Source of the DNA: Vagococcus fluvialis bH819 | GTDB taxonomy: Bacteria; Bacillota; Bacilli; Lactobacillales; Vagococcaceae | Length of the DNA stretch: 64,000 bases | Assembly (NCBI RefSeq): GCF_900163795.1 | Contig: NZ_FWFD01000015.1 | Location: 248,001 to 312,000, forward strand | Direction of reading: 5' to 3' | Part shown: one piece after another, positions 1 to 8,317 of the stretch | How the letters are laid out: each line of letters starts with the position of its first letter | Position numbering within the stretch: the first letter of the stretch is position 1 | The notes under the pieces: model-generated | Database searches by the model: none | The model's input: the letters and a program-made list of their open reading frames with translations, nothing else | What the model was told of the DNA's origin: nothing | Program-made: the position numbers and the translations under genes

Positions 1-129
1 ACTTACTTCTCCAATGTTTTTTATTTTATCTAAAAAAACAAAAAAACTAAAAATAATACTAGTAAAATATCACTTGTGATTCTATAATCAAGGTGTTAGG
101 TTTTTCAAATAAGGATGTGAGTTGATTGG
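1..129 (+). promoter_or_regulatory. AT-rich leader of the recombinase gene
   Basis: Very AT-rich sequence between the window edge and the recombinase start. A TATAAT-like box lies at 83-88, and the GGATGTGAG stretch just before the start codon is only a weak ribosome site. I could not identify an attachment site or inverted repeat. The left end of any mobile element lies outside the window or is not recognisable by eye. Confidence 0.3.
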
Positions 130-1278
130 ATGAAAATCAATCAAATTTTAGAAAGGAAAAAAATTACAAGGAAACAAGATGAGATTAGAGATCTATTTGA
201 AAACAAAAGAGTCGTTGAAGTGATTCCATCAAAGGAAAATAAACAAGAAAATTCAAATTTTAAGAAGAGAGTTGCAGCTTATTGTAGAGTTAGTACGTAC
301 GCTGAAACACAATCGGGAAGTTTTGAGTTACAAATACAAGCATATCGAGAAAAAATACTAAAGCATCCAGATTGGGAATTAGTGGACATTTATGCTGATC
401 AGGGAGTTTCAGGAACTTCGATGAAGAAAAGAGATCATTTTAATCGGATGTTGGCTGATTGTAGGTTAGGTAAGATTGATTTGATTATAGTAAAAAGTAT
501 TAGTCGTTTTTCAAGAAATACGTTAGATTTTATTTCAGTATACAGAGAATTGAAAGCGTTTCCTATTCCAATTGGGATTCTGATTGAGGATTTAAATCTA
601 AACACATTAGATAGAACAAGCGAAACAATTTTGGTCATGTTTAGCATTATCGCTCAAGGAGAAAGTGAGCAAAAAAGCGAAGCAATTACTTGGTCAATTA
701 TTGAGCGATTTAAAAAAGGATTACCGATAATTCCCACACACAATTTACTAGGATTTTATAAGGATAAGTTTGGGCAAATACAGATTGAAGAAACAGAAGC
801 TGAGGTAGTTAGATTAATCTATCGAAATTTTTTGAATGGTGTTAGGGCTCAAGATATTGCTGAAATATTAATGAATAGCCATATACCAACTGCGATTGGA
901 AATGAGAAGTGGAATGCTTCGTCAATTTATCGAATACTCCGGAATGAAAAATACTGTGGAGATGTACTGATGCAAAAAACATTTACAGTAGATTGTTTTA
1001 GTCATCAATCCAAGAAAAATAAAGGAGAGAAACCAAAATACCTTCTAAGAAATGGGATTCCTAAGATAATATCTAGGAAAGAATGGATAAAAACTCAAGA
1101 ATTACTCAAAAATCCTTGTAAAGGAAAAAAGAAAAAAATAGAAACTATAGAAAAACCTAAATTTTATGTTCTCAAAATTAAATCTGGTATGTTTAAAAAT
1201 TTTATTGTTTTAGATACCGAATGGTCACAATCTGAGTTAGAGAAAATTATACTTGAGGGAGACAATACTAATGACTAA
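130..1278 (+). CDS. Short serine site-specific recombinase (resolvase/invertase superfamily)
   Basis: A 382-residue serine recombinase, which catalyses DNA strand exchange through a 5'-phosphoserine intermediate. After an unusual lysine-rich extension of about 46 residues comes the resolvase core: AAYCRVST with the likely nucleophile Ser55, then YADQGVSGTS, a KSISRFSRNT helix and the IIAQGESEQKSE region. A Recombinase domain follows at roughly 210-320. The protein stops soon after it, without the zinc ribbon and long coiled coil of typical large serine integrases (usually around 500 residues). It is either a compact variant or one of a set of cooperating recombinases. The 3' end overlaps the next gene by 8 bp. 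It marks this end of the window as accessory DNA. The family call is firm; the target site is unknown. Confidence 0.85.
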   Translation: MKINQILERKKITRKQDEIRDLFENKRVVEVIPSKENKQENSNFKKRVAAYCRVSTYAETQSGSFELQIQAYREKILKHPDWELVDIYADQGVSGTSMKKRDHFNRMLADCRLGKIDLIIVKSISRFSRNTLDFISVYRELKAFPIPIGILIEDLNLNTLDRTSETILVMFSIIAQGESEQKSEAITWSIIERFKKGLPIIPTHNLLGFYKDKFGQIQIEETEAEVVRLIYRNFLNGVRAQDIAEILMNSHIPTAIGNEKWNASSIYRILRNEKYCGDVLMQKTFTVDCFSHQSKKNKGEKPKYLLRNGIPKIISRKEWIKTQELLKNPCKGKKKKIETIEKPKFYVLKIKSGMFKNFIVLDTEWSQSELEKIILEGDNTND

Positions 1279-1708
1279 TTTAACATTTGATGATTATAAT
1301 TTTGAAGTAATTAATATTGAAAATTCTAGGGAAAATTTGTTAACTATAAATAAAAATATGATGACGTTTGATCGTTCAATTGCGGAATGTTTAAAGTATG
1401 CGAGTCATATAAGACCGCTTCTCGATAGGGAAAACAAGATTTTTGCAATACAAGTTTGTCGTTCTGTTGCTAGTAAATCAGTTGCGTTTTCTAAACCAGA
1501 AACCAAACAAAAAGGCTCAGTGAAAATACAAGCGGTTGCTATTCGAAATGCTGTGCGTATGTTGATGAAAGACTTGTGGAAAGAAGATATGAGGTATCAG
1601 TTAGAAGGAACATTTATAGAAGATCATAAAGCGTTTGTTTTTGATTTAACCAAATATAAAGAATTGCCACCATTTAAGGTTGAACGGAAGGTATTAGATA
1701 GCGAATAA
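1271..1708 (+). CDS. Hypothetical partner protein of the recombinase
   Basis: A 145-residue cytoplasmic-looking protein that I do not recognise. The ATG at 1271 is preceded by GAGGGAG and overlaps the recombinase stop by 8 bp, so the two are probably translationally coupled. A TTG 18 bp upstream is possible but has a poorer ribosome site. There is no signal peptide or membrane segment. The middle part (about 35-110) is basic and looks alpha-helical. The tight coupling suggests a role with the recombinase, such as a directionality or accessory factor, but that rests on position alone. It is followed at once by a strong hairpin that ends the two-gene unit. Confidence 0.6.
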   Translation: MTNLTFDDYNFEVINIENSRENLLTINKNMMTFDRSIAECLKYASHIRPLLDRENKIFAIQVCRSVASKSVAFSKPETKQKGSVKIQAVAIRNAVRMLMKDLWKEDMRYQLEGTFIEDHKAFVFDLTKYKELPPFKVERKVLDSE

Positions 1709-1713
1709 ATTTA

Positions 1714-1760
1714 AAATAAAGCACAATCTAACATAAAAGAATGTGCTTTATTTGCCTTTG
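1714..1760 (+). terminator. Rho-independent terminator of the recombinase operon
   Basis: A perfect 12-bp inverted repeat (1714-1725 with 1742-1753, AAATAAAGCACA and its complement) with a 16-nt loop directly follows the hypothetical partner gene. The tail is only moderately T-rich. Confidence 0.75.
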
Positions 1761-2094
1761 AGGATAAAGGAATGATTGGTCAATTATAATTTTAAAATTG
1801 ATATTTAAATGGTATGTGCAATATATATTTTAGATATTATCTTCACAAAATTCGAAATAATAGTAAATTTGAAGTTATCTTCAAATAATGCCAGAATTTT
1901 TAAATGTTAAAGATATCCAATCAGAATCTTGACTAGTTGATGTAATATACTTGACTATGAAAAAATATGGTAGTTTTACGAGTATTCTTATTGCTAAGAC
2001 GTTGATAAAAAAGTCTTATTTATTTTGGTTATATATGATATATGTGTTGCCACTACAATATCAAATCAATTTTTTATATAAAAAGGAGACTACT
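1761..2094. other. Non-coding gap before the GIY-YIG gene
   Basis: No convincing gene in about 330 bp. It contains a perfect small hairpin at 1868-1885 (TTTGAAG-TTAT-CTTCAAA) and a weak 5-bp hairpin, AAGAC/GTCTT, near 1996-2017. TTGACT boxes near 1930 and 1951 could act as -35 elements, but no -10 box has convincing spacing. An open frame from a TTG at 1951 runs into the downstream gene. Its first 48 codons have no ribosome site and read like random AT-rich sequence, so I treat them as non-coding. Confidence 0.4.
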
Positions 2095-2856
2095 ATGGAT
2101 ATTACAATTTCTGAAGAATATGAAGATTTAATTTACGAACCCATTAATTTAAATTTTAGAGGTCGTAGAAAATTTTATGTTTACTTAGATTATACAAGTG
2201 ATGGAGAAACTTATTACTATGTTGGAAAAGGTACTGGAGATAGGGTTCTAAATGAAAAAAGAAATGATATACATGCACATTATAAAAAACAGAGAGGTCT
2301 AGATAGAAGAATTATTATTAATAATTTAACTGAGGATGAAGCATTTGATATTGAAAATCTTTTTATTTATTTCTCAATTCAATCAGGAGTATATTTGACA
2401 AACATAGTTATTGAAGAATTTCGTTTCAATAAGAATTATATATTTGATGAACTTTTAATGATTTATATCGACTGCTTAAAAGAAAGTTCATTTAATGATA
2501 TTTGGATAAGTAATTTAGTAAAAAAATTAAATGAGTTTACACATATAGAAATAATAATAATTTTACTTGAGTCTTATTTGAATGTTGAGAAAAATAATTC
2601 GCGTCTTAATGATATAACAGCAATGCTAATTAAAGACTCAATAAAAAATGAAAACTATTTAAGTAGAATTTATTTAAATAGTGTAATTAAAGAAGTTGAT
2701 AGTAGTTTAGAAGATAAAGAGTTTGATTCATTTTTGGCTGAATCTTTAAAAATAGCTAAATCTATAGAAGGATTGACTGATATCATTATTCAAAAGGATA
2801 GATGTATTAGTAAGCTTCAAAATAATTTACCAAGTACTTATTTGATTGTTAATTGA
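2095..2856 (+). CDS. LEM-3-like GIY-YIG nuclease-domain protein
   Basis: A 253-residue protein starting at the ATG that follows AAAAGGAG at 2081-2088. Residues about 20-100 carry a degenerate GIY-YIG signature of the LEM-3/COG3680 type: FYVYLDY, then YYYVGKGTGDR, then a basic stretch and EDEAFDIENLFI, where the acidic residue is the expected metal ligand. Such domains cut one DNA strand using a divalent metal. The C-terminal 150 residues are helical and not recognised. Base composition is extremely AT-rich, even for this window, which fits acquired DNA. It sits beside the recombinase cassette. Roles in element maintenance or defence are possible but unproven. The domain call rests on motif reading only. 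Confidence 0.6.
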   Translation: MDITISEEYEDLIYEPINLNFRGRRKFYVYLDYTSDGETYYYVGKGTGDRVLNEKRNDIHAHYKKQRGLDRRIIINNLTEDEAFDIENLFIYFSIQSGVYLTNIVIEEFRFNKNYIFDELLMIYIDCLKESSFNDIWISNLVKKLNEFTHIEIIIILLESYLNVEKNNSRLNDITAMLIKDSIKNENYLSRIYLNSVIKEVDSSLEDKEFDSFLAESLKIAKSIEGLTDIIIQKDRCISKLQNNLPSTYLIVN

Positions 2857-3210
2857 TTAAGTTTAAGAATGCTACCATATAATTTTAGGAAAATTAATAT
2901 TTATCACTCTTAAATTTAATGTGAACGAATCCACAAAAAAATAAATATGATTCCTTTGATAAGTAAAATAATAGGAATAAATTTTAACACTTTCATCTTC
3001 TTAAATCATTTAAATAGTAGCCCAAATAATAAGGCTGGTGCTGATAAAACAATAAAAATGATGCTACAATTCATTAATATAAGTACGATAGATAGAAAAA
3101 TATCAAACAAATAAACAACTAGATTACAGCAAAGAAATAATCTGGCCAATAAAAAGGTATAAATGACATCTATTCATTCTTGACTTCCATTCACCCATCT
3201 TGTATCCTTT
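2857..3210. other. Gap with two possible tiny hydrophobic reading frames on the minus strand
   Basis: No clear gene. On the minus strand, a 47-codon frame (TTG at 3149 to TGA at 3006) and a 26-codon frame (ATG at 2996 to TAA at 2916) both encode strongly hydrophobic peptides ending in basic residues. Neither has a good ribosome site. They could be remnants of a membrane protein, small membrane peptides, or chance in AT-rich DNA. The stretch separates the accessory left end from the TetR/MFS locus. Confidence 0.25.
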
Positions 3211-3227
3211 AAATACCGATAGTATGT
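3211..3227. promoter_or_regulatory. Predicted TetR-family operator, copy 1
   Basis: AAATAC-CGATA-GTATGT, an inverted repeat with one mismatch, lies 24 bp upstream of the TetR gene. It is nearly the same as the perfect copy before the MFS gene (3904-3920), which suggests autoregulation. Confidence 0.7.
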
Positions 3228-3250
3228 TAAATCAGAAAGGCAGGATAATC

Positions 3251-3877
3251 ATGGTGAGAGAGCGGAATCCAGAGAGGACACGACAAAAAATTCTGGATGT
3301 ATCTCGTGAACTTTTTCTTGAAAAAGGTTATGATGATACGTCAATTCAAGATATTATTGATGGATTGGGTGGCATGACGAAGGGTGTCATCTATCATCAT
3401 TTTTCATCTAAATTCGAAATTTTTGAAACGATAATGGCATCGAGTTCTAGTTCTACCTTAAAATTTGAAGGTGAAACAGGTTTTGAGAAACTTCAAAATG
3501 GGATAAAAATTTCTTTTGAAGATTTTGATAAGCAAGCGATTGGTTACTCTGCCACGGTGACGTTAAGAAGTCCTCGAATTTTAGGTGAGCAGTATTTAAT
3601 GATTTTTGATGAGATCGTGCCAGAGCTTAAAAAAATTGTGGATGCTGGTGTGGAAGATGGTTCAATCAAAACGGATTTTCCAGAAGAAATTACTGAATTG
3701 ATGATGTTGACTTTGAACTTATGGATTGGATTTCGTTTTGCCATTTTGTCTGAAGAGGAGTTAAACCGGAAAATGTTATTCTGTAAAAAAATGTTTGAAG
3801 GTTTAGGTGTTCCTTTGATTGATGAGGAAATTTTAGAGGAAACCAAGTTATTATTTAGTAAATTAAAAAAGGAATAG
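3251..3877 (+). CDS. TetR/AcrR-family transcriptional regulator
   Basis: A 208-residue repressor-type regulator. Residues about 8-55 form the canonical TetR helix-turn-helix (ILDVSRELFLEKGYDDTSIQDII, then KGVIYHHFSSK). The rest is a helical ligand-binding and dimerisation domain with no assignable ligand. I chose the ATG at 3251, which follows AGAAAGGCAGG, over an upstream TTG at 3200 because the predicted operator lies between the two. The operator at 3211-3227 and its twin before the MFS gene 67 bp downstream imply that this protein controls both itself and the transporter. The inducer is probably a drug or toxic metabolite exported by the MFS protein. That pairing is a common arrangement, and the inference rests on the shared site. 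Confidence 0.88.
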   Translation: MVRERNPERTRQKILDVSRELFLEKGYDDTSIQDIIDGLGGMTKGVIYHHFSSKFEIFETIMASSSSSTLKFEGETGFEKLQNGIKISFEDFDKQAIGYSATVTLRSPRILGEQYLMIFDEIVPELKKIVDAGVEDGSIKTDFPEEITELMMLTLNLWIGFRFAILSEEELNRKMLFCKKMFEGLGVPLIDEEILEETKLLFSKLKKE

Positions 3878-3903
3878 TATTAGTGCTATTTTTTTAAAAC
3901 TAT

Positions 3904-3920
3904 ACATACCGACAGTATGT
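3904..3920. promoter_or_regulatory. Predicted TetR-family operator, copy 2 (perfect palindrome)
   Basis: ACATAC-CGACA-GTATGT is a perfect 6-bp inverted repeat with a 5-bp spacer, ending 24 bp before the MFS start. It matches the copy upstream of the TetR gene at 15 of 17 positions. Confidence 0.75.
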
Positions 3921-3944
3921 TAAAAAAGAAGCGAGGTTTAATTT

Positions 3945-5210
3945 ATGGAAAAGTACAATATGAAATTATTATTAGGAAGCCAGTTATTTTCAGTGATAGG
4001 AACAGGAATGATTCAATTTGCAATCGCTTTATATGTTTTAGATTTAACGAAGTCAGCGTTGACTTTCAGCATTATAGCATCGATGGCGATTGTTGGAAAA
4101 TTAATTTGTTTACCAATATGTGGCATTTTAGCGGATCGCTTGCCGAAGAAAAGTTTATTGTTAACGATGGATATTTCTTATGCCATTTTAACAGTGGGGC
4201 TAATTATTTTTAGTAAAGTCAGTCAGCCTATATTACCTATTGGGGTTATATTAGTGATTTTAGGATTGGTGTCAGCTTTTGAAACGCCTGTGGTTCAATC
4301 GACTATTCCATTAGTATGTAAGAAAGAAGAAATTCCTCAAGCAAATGGTATGGTAAGTTCTGTGGGAATTATTGGGAATATCATCGCACCGATTATGGGA
4401 GCTTTTCTGTATAATTTTAATGCCATTTCTAATGTGTTTTACGTGAGTATTTTTTGTTACTTATTAGCAATTATTTGTGAAGGGATTTTAAAATTAGAGA
4501 AGAGTAAAAAATCAACGTATCAAGGTAATGTTATTGAAATCGTCAAGTATGATACTAAGGAAATCTTATACTTTCTTAAGCAAAATAGTATTGTGGTAAA
4601 GATTTGTTTGATTGCTTTTTTATTAAATTTTTTAATGACATCATTTATTCAAGTACTAGTACCATACCTTGCCCGAGTCCAAATGCTGGTGAGTGATAAG
4701 CAGTTTGGTTTGATGAATATGATATTTGCGATTGGCGGCTTAGTTGGGGCGATTATCTATAGTGTGTTTGGCAAACAATTAATGAAAATTAGTTTAGTTA
4801 TGTTGTTAAACATTGTGGCAATTTTATTCGGCTGTTTGGTCATTCCGTACTACTATTTATCGCAATTCGATAGTGCCTTTATGGTAATGGTTGCTTTTGT
4901 AACGCTTATCTTGTCTCTTGTGACGATGATTTCAATTCAGCTAGTTGTTTATGTTCAGTTAGTGACAGAACAAAAATTGTTAGGTCGAGTGATGTCTTTT
5001 GTCATGATTGTTTCAACGTTAGCAATTCCAGTAGGACAGGTACTGTTTGGATTTATCGGAAATTACTTAACACCTACTTTAACAGCAATTGTCTGTTTGG
5101 TTATTACTAGTTGTACACTTATTATTGCTTTTCTAAGTCGCAATATTTTTAGAACAATCCAAAAGACTTCCTTTGAAAATCAAACGACCTTGTCAATATC
5201 AAATGGGTGA
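3945..5210 (+). CDS. MFS efflux transporter
   Basis: A 421-residue integral membrane protein with about 12 predicted transmembrane segments. The MFS motif-A-like loop CGILADRLPKKSLLL lies between segments 2 and 3. The overall pattern (GSQLFSVIGTGMIQFAIALYVLDLTKS at the start and a VSAFETPVVQSTIPL region) resembles the macrolide/drug-efflux branch of the major facilitator superfamily, which are proton-driven exporters. The start ATG follows AGCGAGG at a slightly long spacing. It lies 67 bp after the TetR gene and has its own copy of that regulator's operator, so it is probably induced by its substrate. Substrate is unknown; a drug or toxic compound is only the usual case for this pairing. Confidence 0.85.
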   Translation: MEKYNMKLLLGSQLFSVIGTGMIQFAIALYVLDLTKSALTFSIIASMAIVGKLICLPICGILADRLPKKSLLLTMDISYAILTVGLIIFSKVSQPILPIGVILVILGLVSAFETPVVQSTIPLVCKKEEIPQANGMVSSVGIIGNIIAPIMGAFLYNFNAISNVFYVSIFCYLLAIICEGILKLEKSKKSTYQGNVIEIVKYDTKEILYFLKQNSIVVKICLIAFLLNFLMTSFIQVLVPYLARVQMLVSDKQFGLMNMIFAIGGLVGAIIYSVFGKQLMKISLVMLLNIVAILFGCLVIPYYYLSQFDSAFMVMVAFVTLILSLVTMISIQLVVYVQLVTEQKLLGRVMSFVMIVSTLAIPVGQVLFGFIGNYLTPTLTAIVCLVITSCTLIIAFLSRNIFRTIQKTSFENQTTLSISNG

Positions 5211-5213
5211 CTT

Positions 5214-5228
5214 TCAACTATTAGTTGA
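5214..5228. promoter_or_regulatory. Palindrome upstream of the HTH gene, possible operator
   Basis: TCAACTA-T-TAGTTGA is a perfect 7-bp inverted repeat 65 bp before the HTH regulator start. The loop is too short for a transcription terminator, so an operator for the downstream HTH protein is the more natural reading. Confidence 0.4.
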
Positions 5229-5293
5229 TTGTTTCGATTTAAAAATCTTGCTATCATTTAATTATCAATAAAGAGTGTATGAGAGGAGTGCGG

Positions 5294-6034
5294 ATGAAGT
5301 CGACAGTTAGTTTTAACTTAAAAAAATTTCGTAAGAAAAATAATATGACACAACAAGAAATGGCTCAGGCACTATTTGTTACGCCTCAAGCTGTTTCAAA
5401 GTGGGAACGGGAAGAGTCTCTTCCAGATATTTCCTTGGTACCACAAATTGCGAGATTATTTAATATTTCAATTTCTGATCTATGGTTGGAGGAAGCGCCG
5501 CTTAATACTCAAAGTTCTTTTGATCAGCTGAATCATTTATCTCACAGCTTGATTGATGATGATATGGTTGAAAGTCTGATTATCGAATTGGATCAAATGA
5601 GTCATGTGAGTGAATTGACCACAAGTTTTGATTTTTTTATGATACTTAATGATCAGCAAAAGGAGCAAGTAGTAACAGCAATTTTGAAGGTCCCTCATTC
5701 TGATGATATGGTTGAAGATTTTTATCATTATTTATCAGCTCATCAAAAAGAAAAAATGATCATTGAATTATTAGATAAGAAACGATATTTAGCATTAGAA
5801 GGTTTAATCCCTATGATGAGCCGTGTCATTAGAACGAGAGTCATGGAAGCAACAATTAATGATCATGCTTATGATTTTTTAGAAGAGTTATTCCCTTTTT
5901 TAAACTTCAGTCATAAAGAATTATTAATTGGATCTGTTAAAAATAAAAAACTATCTTATGGTGTGTTAGAAAATTACGTGACCTTTTTTACTGAAAGTCA
6001 ACGCCAAGAATTATTATTATACGAGGAGGATTAA
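5294..6034 (+). CDS. XRE-type helix-turn-helix regulator with C-terminal helical domain
   Basis: A 246-residue protein. Residues about 5-62 are a Cro/C1-type HTH (LKKFRKKNNMTQQEMAQALFV, TPQAVSKWEREESLPDI, then ISISDLWL). The remaining 180 residues are helical, with repeated short acidic-hydrophobic segments, and are not recognised. The ATG at 5294 follows GAGAGGAG with good spacing; an in-frame ATG at 5279 has none. The stop is one base from the start of the DUF4097 gene, so the pair is a tight operon. The regulator probably controls that operon through the palindrome at 5214-5228 (inference). Confidence 0.82.
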   Translation: MKSTVSFNLKKFRKKNNMTQQEMAQALFVTPQAVSKWEREESLPDISLVPQIARLFNISISDLWLEEAPLNTQSSFDQLNHLSHSLIDDDMVESLIIELDQMSHVSELTTSFDFFMILNDQQKEQVVTAILKVPHSDDMVEDFYHYLSAHQKEKMIIELLDKKRYLALEGLIPMMSRVIRTRVMEATINDHAYDFLEELFPFLNFSHKELLIGSVKNKKLSYGVLENYVTFFTESQRQELLLYEED

Positions 6035-6035
6035 C

Positions 6036-7082
6036 ATGAATTACAAAGAACAGAAAGCGAAAGTTTTAGAAATGTTAAAAGAGGGTAAAATCAATCAAAG
6101 TGAAGCTTTAGATTTATTAGAATTAATCGGATCTCAAAAGGAGCAAGAGGTTCAAACGTCACCAGTTCAAATGGTTGTACCGGAAGCTCCACTTGACTTT
6201 TTTGGTAATGGACAACAATCTTTTTCTATTTCTCAAGAAGTCGTTAACTCTCAAATCAACTTGATTAAATTAATCGGTAAAAATAGCAAAGTATCAGTTC
6301 GCACTCATAAAGAAGCAACAATTGAAATTAATGGGTGGTATAAACCTATGCGAAATAGCGAAGCAATGATCAATTTTGAAGAGCAAAATAATAGCTATGT
6401 TTTAAATTATAATTTTCATGGAGTAAAATATTTAGGCTTTGATATTTGCGTCCCTGAAACAATGATTGATACTTTTTATGTTGAAAATAGTAATGCTGAA
6501 ATTAATGTTTTAGGGACCGCAGCGAGACAACTAACGGTAATGACAAAGAATGCTAACATAATGATCGAACACTGTCATAGTCAAATATTAGTTGCCTCTA
6601 CTAAAAATAGTTATATTGATCTTCGAAAAGTAGAAGGGAAAAAAATAGAATTAACAACAACTAATGCTAATATTAATGTTAAAAATCTTACATGTGAGCA
6701 TGGAGAATTTATTACTAAAAATGCCGAAATTACGATTCAAGATAGCCAAATTATACGGAGTAATGTTCAATCTAAAAATGCAAAAATTTGGTTAGATTTA
6801 TCGAATATTGAGTTTGATAATGAAGTTAAAAATTACCAAATCGAAGGAAGAACTACCAATGCTAATATTGAAATTTTTCTTCCTCGTGAAAAGATGGTGC
6901 CTTTTAAAATAAATGGTAGTACTAAGAGAGGTAGAATTAATACAGAAGGACAAGAATTGACGATTTTTGCTAGTGATAAGGGATATCTTAATGCAAAAAG
7001 CCAGACTTATGATCACTCAAAAGTAACTTTAGATTTAGATTTTCAAACAACAAATGGGAATATTAATGTGAAGGGTTACTAG
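6036..7082 (+). CDS. DUF4097/LiaG-like beta-repeat protein with N-terminal SHOCT-like helix
   Basis: A 348-residue protein. Residues 1-32 form a short helical module (KVLEMLKEGKINQSEALDLLELI) that is typical of proteins sensing or organising envelope-stress systems. Residues about 60-348 are a DUF4097-type beta-solenoid with recurrent turns such as TKNANIMI, TTNANINV, TKNAEITI, SKNAKIWL, TTNANIEIF and TTNGNINV. There is no signal peptide or membrane anchor, unlike the membrane-bound LiaG form. It is coupled to the upstream HTH gene (1-bp gap). Family members often sit beside envelope-stress regulators; the biochemical function is not established. Confidence 0.8.
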   Translation: MNYKEQKAKVLEMLKEGKINQSEALDLLELIGSQKEQEVQTSPVQMVVPEAPLDFFGNGQQSFSISQEVVNSQINLIKLIGKNSKVSVRTHKEATIEINGWYKPMRNSEAMINFEEQNNSYVLNYNFHGVKYLGFDICVPETMIDTFYVENSNAEINVLGTAARQLTVMTKNANIMIEHCHSQILVASTKNSYIDLRKVEGKKIELTTTNANINVKNLTCEHGEFITKNAEITIQDSQIIRSNVQSKNAKIWLDLSNIEFDNEVKNYQIEGRTTNANIEIFLPREKMVPFKINGSTKRGRINTEGQELTIFASDKGYLNAKSQTYDHSKVTLDLDFQTTNGNINVKGY

Positions 7083-7186
7083 TCAAACAGTTTTTTTATA
7101 TAAATTGTTTTAGTAACTTAAATTTGATTTTTAGTTTTTCAATGTTATAATTCCTTTAATTATTATTAAAAAAGGAGCGTTCTAGG

Positions 7187-8299
7187 ATGCATTATCTTGT
7201 AGTTGGAAGTGGTTTATTCGGAGCTGTTTTTGCTCATAACATGGCTAAAGAAGGTCATCAAGTAACAGTCATTGAAAAAAGAAATCATATAGCAGGTAAT
7301 ATCTATACAAAAGAAGTGTCAGGTATTCAAGTTCATCAATACGGGGCGCATATTTTTCATACTTCAAATAAAGAGATTTGGGATTACGTGAATCAATTTG
7401 CTGAATTTAATCATTTTGTTAATTCTCCTTTATCTATCAGTAAAGGTAATTTGTATAACTTACCTTTTAATATGAATACTTTTCATCAAATTTGGGGAGT
7501 TAATACGCCTAAAGAAGCGAAAGAAAAAATTAAAGAGCAACAAGAAGAATATAGTGGTCGTGTGGCAAAAAATTTAGAAGAACAAGCCTTATCTTTAGTT
7601 GGTAAAGATGTTTATGAGCTATTGATCAAAGAATACACGGAAAAACAATGGGGAAGACCATGTACAGATCTTCCCTCATTTATTATTAGTCGATTGCCTG
7701 TTAGATATACGTATGACAATAATTACTTTAATGATACCTATCAAGGAATACCTAAAGGTGGTTACACTCAAATCATTGATAAAATGCTATCACATGAAAA
7801 TATCACTGTACATCTTGAAACAGATTTTTTTTCAGATAAAGATAAATGGTTAAATTATGGAGATAAGATTATTTTTACAGGAATGATTGATGAATACTAT
7901 GGATATTGTTTTGGTGAATTGTCTTATCGCTCGTTACGTTTTGAGCACGAATTATTGACAGAAGAAAATTATCAAGGCAATGCGGTAATTAATTATAATG
8001 ACTTAGAAGTTCCCTATACACGAATTATTGAGCATAAGCATTTTGATTTTGGTAAACAAAAAAAAACGGTGATTACGCGAGAGTATCCAACAAAGTGGGA
8101 AAAGGGTAGCGAACCTTATTATCCCATTAACGATCAAAAAAATACATTGCTTTATAAAAAATATCGAAAATTAGCTAGTGGAGATCATCGAGTTATTTTT
8201 GGTGGTCGTTTAGGAATGTATTGCTATTATGATATGCATCAAGTGATTAGAGCTTCATTACAATTATGCGAACAAGAAAAGACACGCTTAGAAAATTAA
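7187..8299 (+). CDS. glf: UDP-galactopyranose mutase
   Basis: A 370-residue flavoenzyme of usual family length that interconverts UDP-galactopyranose and UDP-galactofuranose (EC 5.4.99.9). The N-terminus has the FAD-binding Rossmann motif VGSGLFGAVFA and the acidic IEKR at the end of beta-2. Further family signatures are HQYGAHIFHTSN, YTEKQWGRP, PKGGYTQII, and GGRLGMYCYYDMHQVI at the C-terminus. AAAAAGGAGCG precedes the ATG at 7187. It appears monocistronic and ends in a hairpin shared with the convergent histidine kinase gene. Its product would feed galactofuranose into a surface polymer. No dedicated galactofuranosyltransferase is recognisable nearby, although a GT2 gene lies 5 kb downstream. 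Confidence 0.93.
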   Translation: MHYLVVGSGLFGAVFAHNMAKEGHQVTVIEKRNHIAGNIYTKEVSGIQVHQYGAHIFHTSNKEIWDYVNQFAEFNHFVNSPLSISKGNLYNLPFNMNTFHQIWGVNTPKEAKEKIKEQQEEYSGRVAKNLEEQALSLVGKDVYELLIKEYTEKQWGRPCTDLPSFIISRLPVRYTYDNNYFNDTYQGIPKGGYTQIIDKMLSHENITVHLETDFFSDKDKWLNYGDKIIFTGMIDEYYGYCFGELSYRSLRFEHELLTEENYQGNAVINYNDLEVPYTRIIEHKHFDFGKQKKTVITREYPTKWEKGSEPYYPINDQKNTLLYKKYRKLASGDHRVIFGGRLGMYCYYDMHQVIRASLQLCEQEKTRLEN

Positions 8300-8317
8300 A
8301 TCTAAGCGTGCTTTTTT
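8283..8317. terminator. Bidirectional terminator between glf and the histidine kinase gene
   Basis: CACGCTTAGA (8283-8292) pairs perfectly with TCTAAGCGTG (8301-8310) around an 8-nt loop, with a T run after it on the plus strand. The stem overlaps the 3' ends of both convergent genes. Confidence 0.85.

Noticed and set aside
1951-2094. 48-codon N-terminal extension of the GIY-YIG protein
   Set aside because: No ribosome site at the TTG at 1951 and sequence unlike a domain, whereas AAAAGGAG precedes the ATG at 2095.
2916-3149. Two tiny minus-strand frames coding hydrophobic peptides (47 and 26 codons)
   Set aside because: No usable ribosome site and a TTG start for one of them. In DNA this AT-rich, hydrophobic frames arise by chance. 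Mentioned only as content of the gap.
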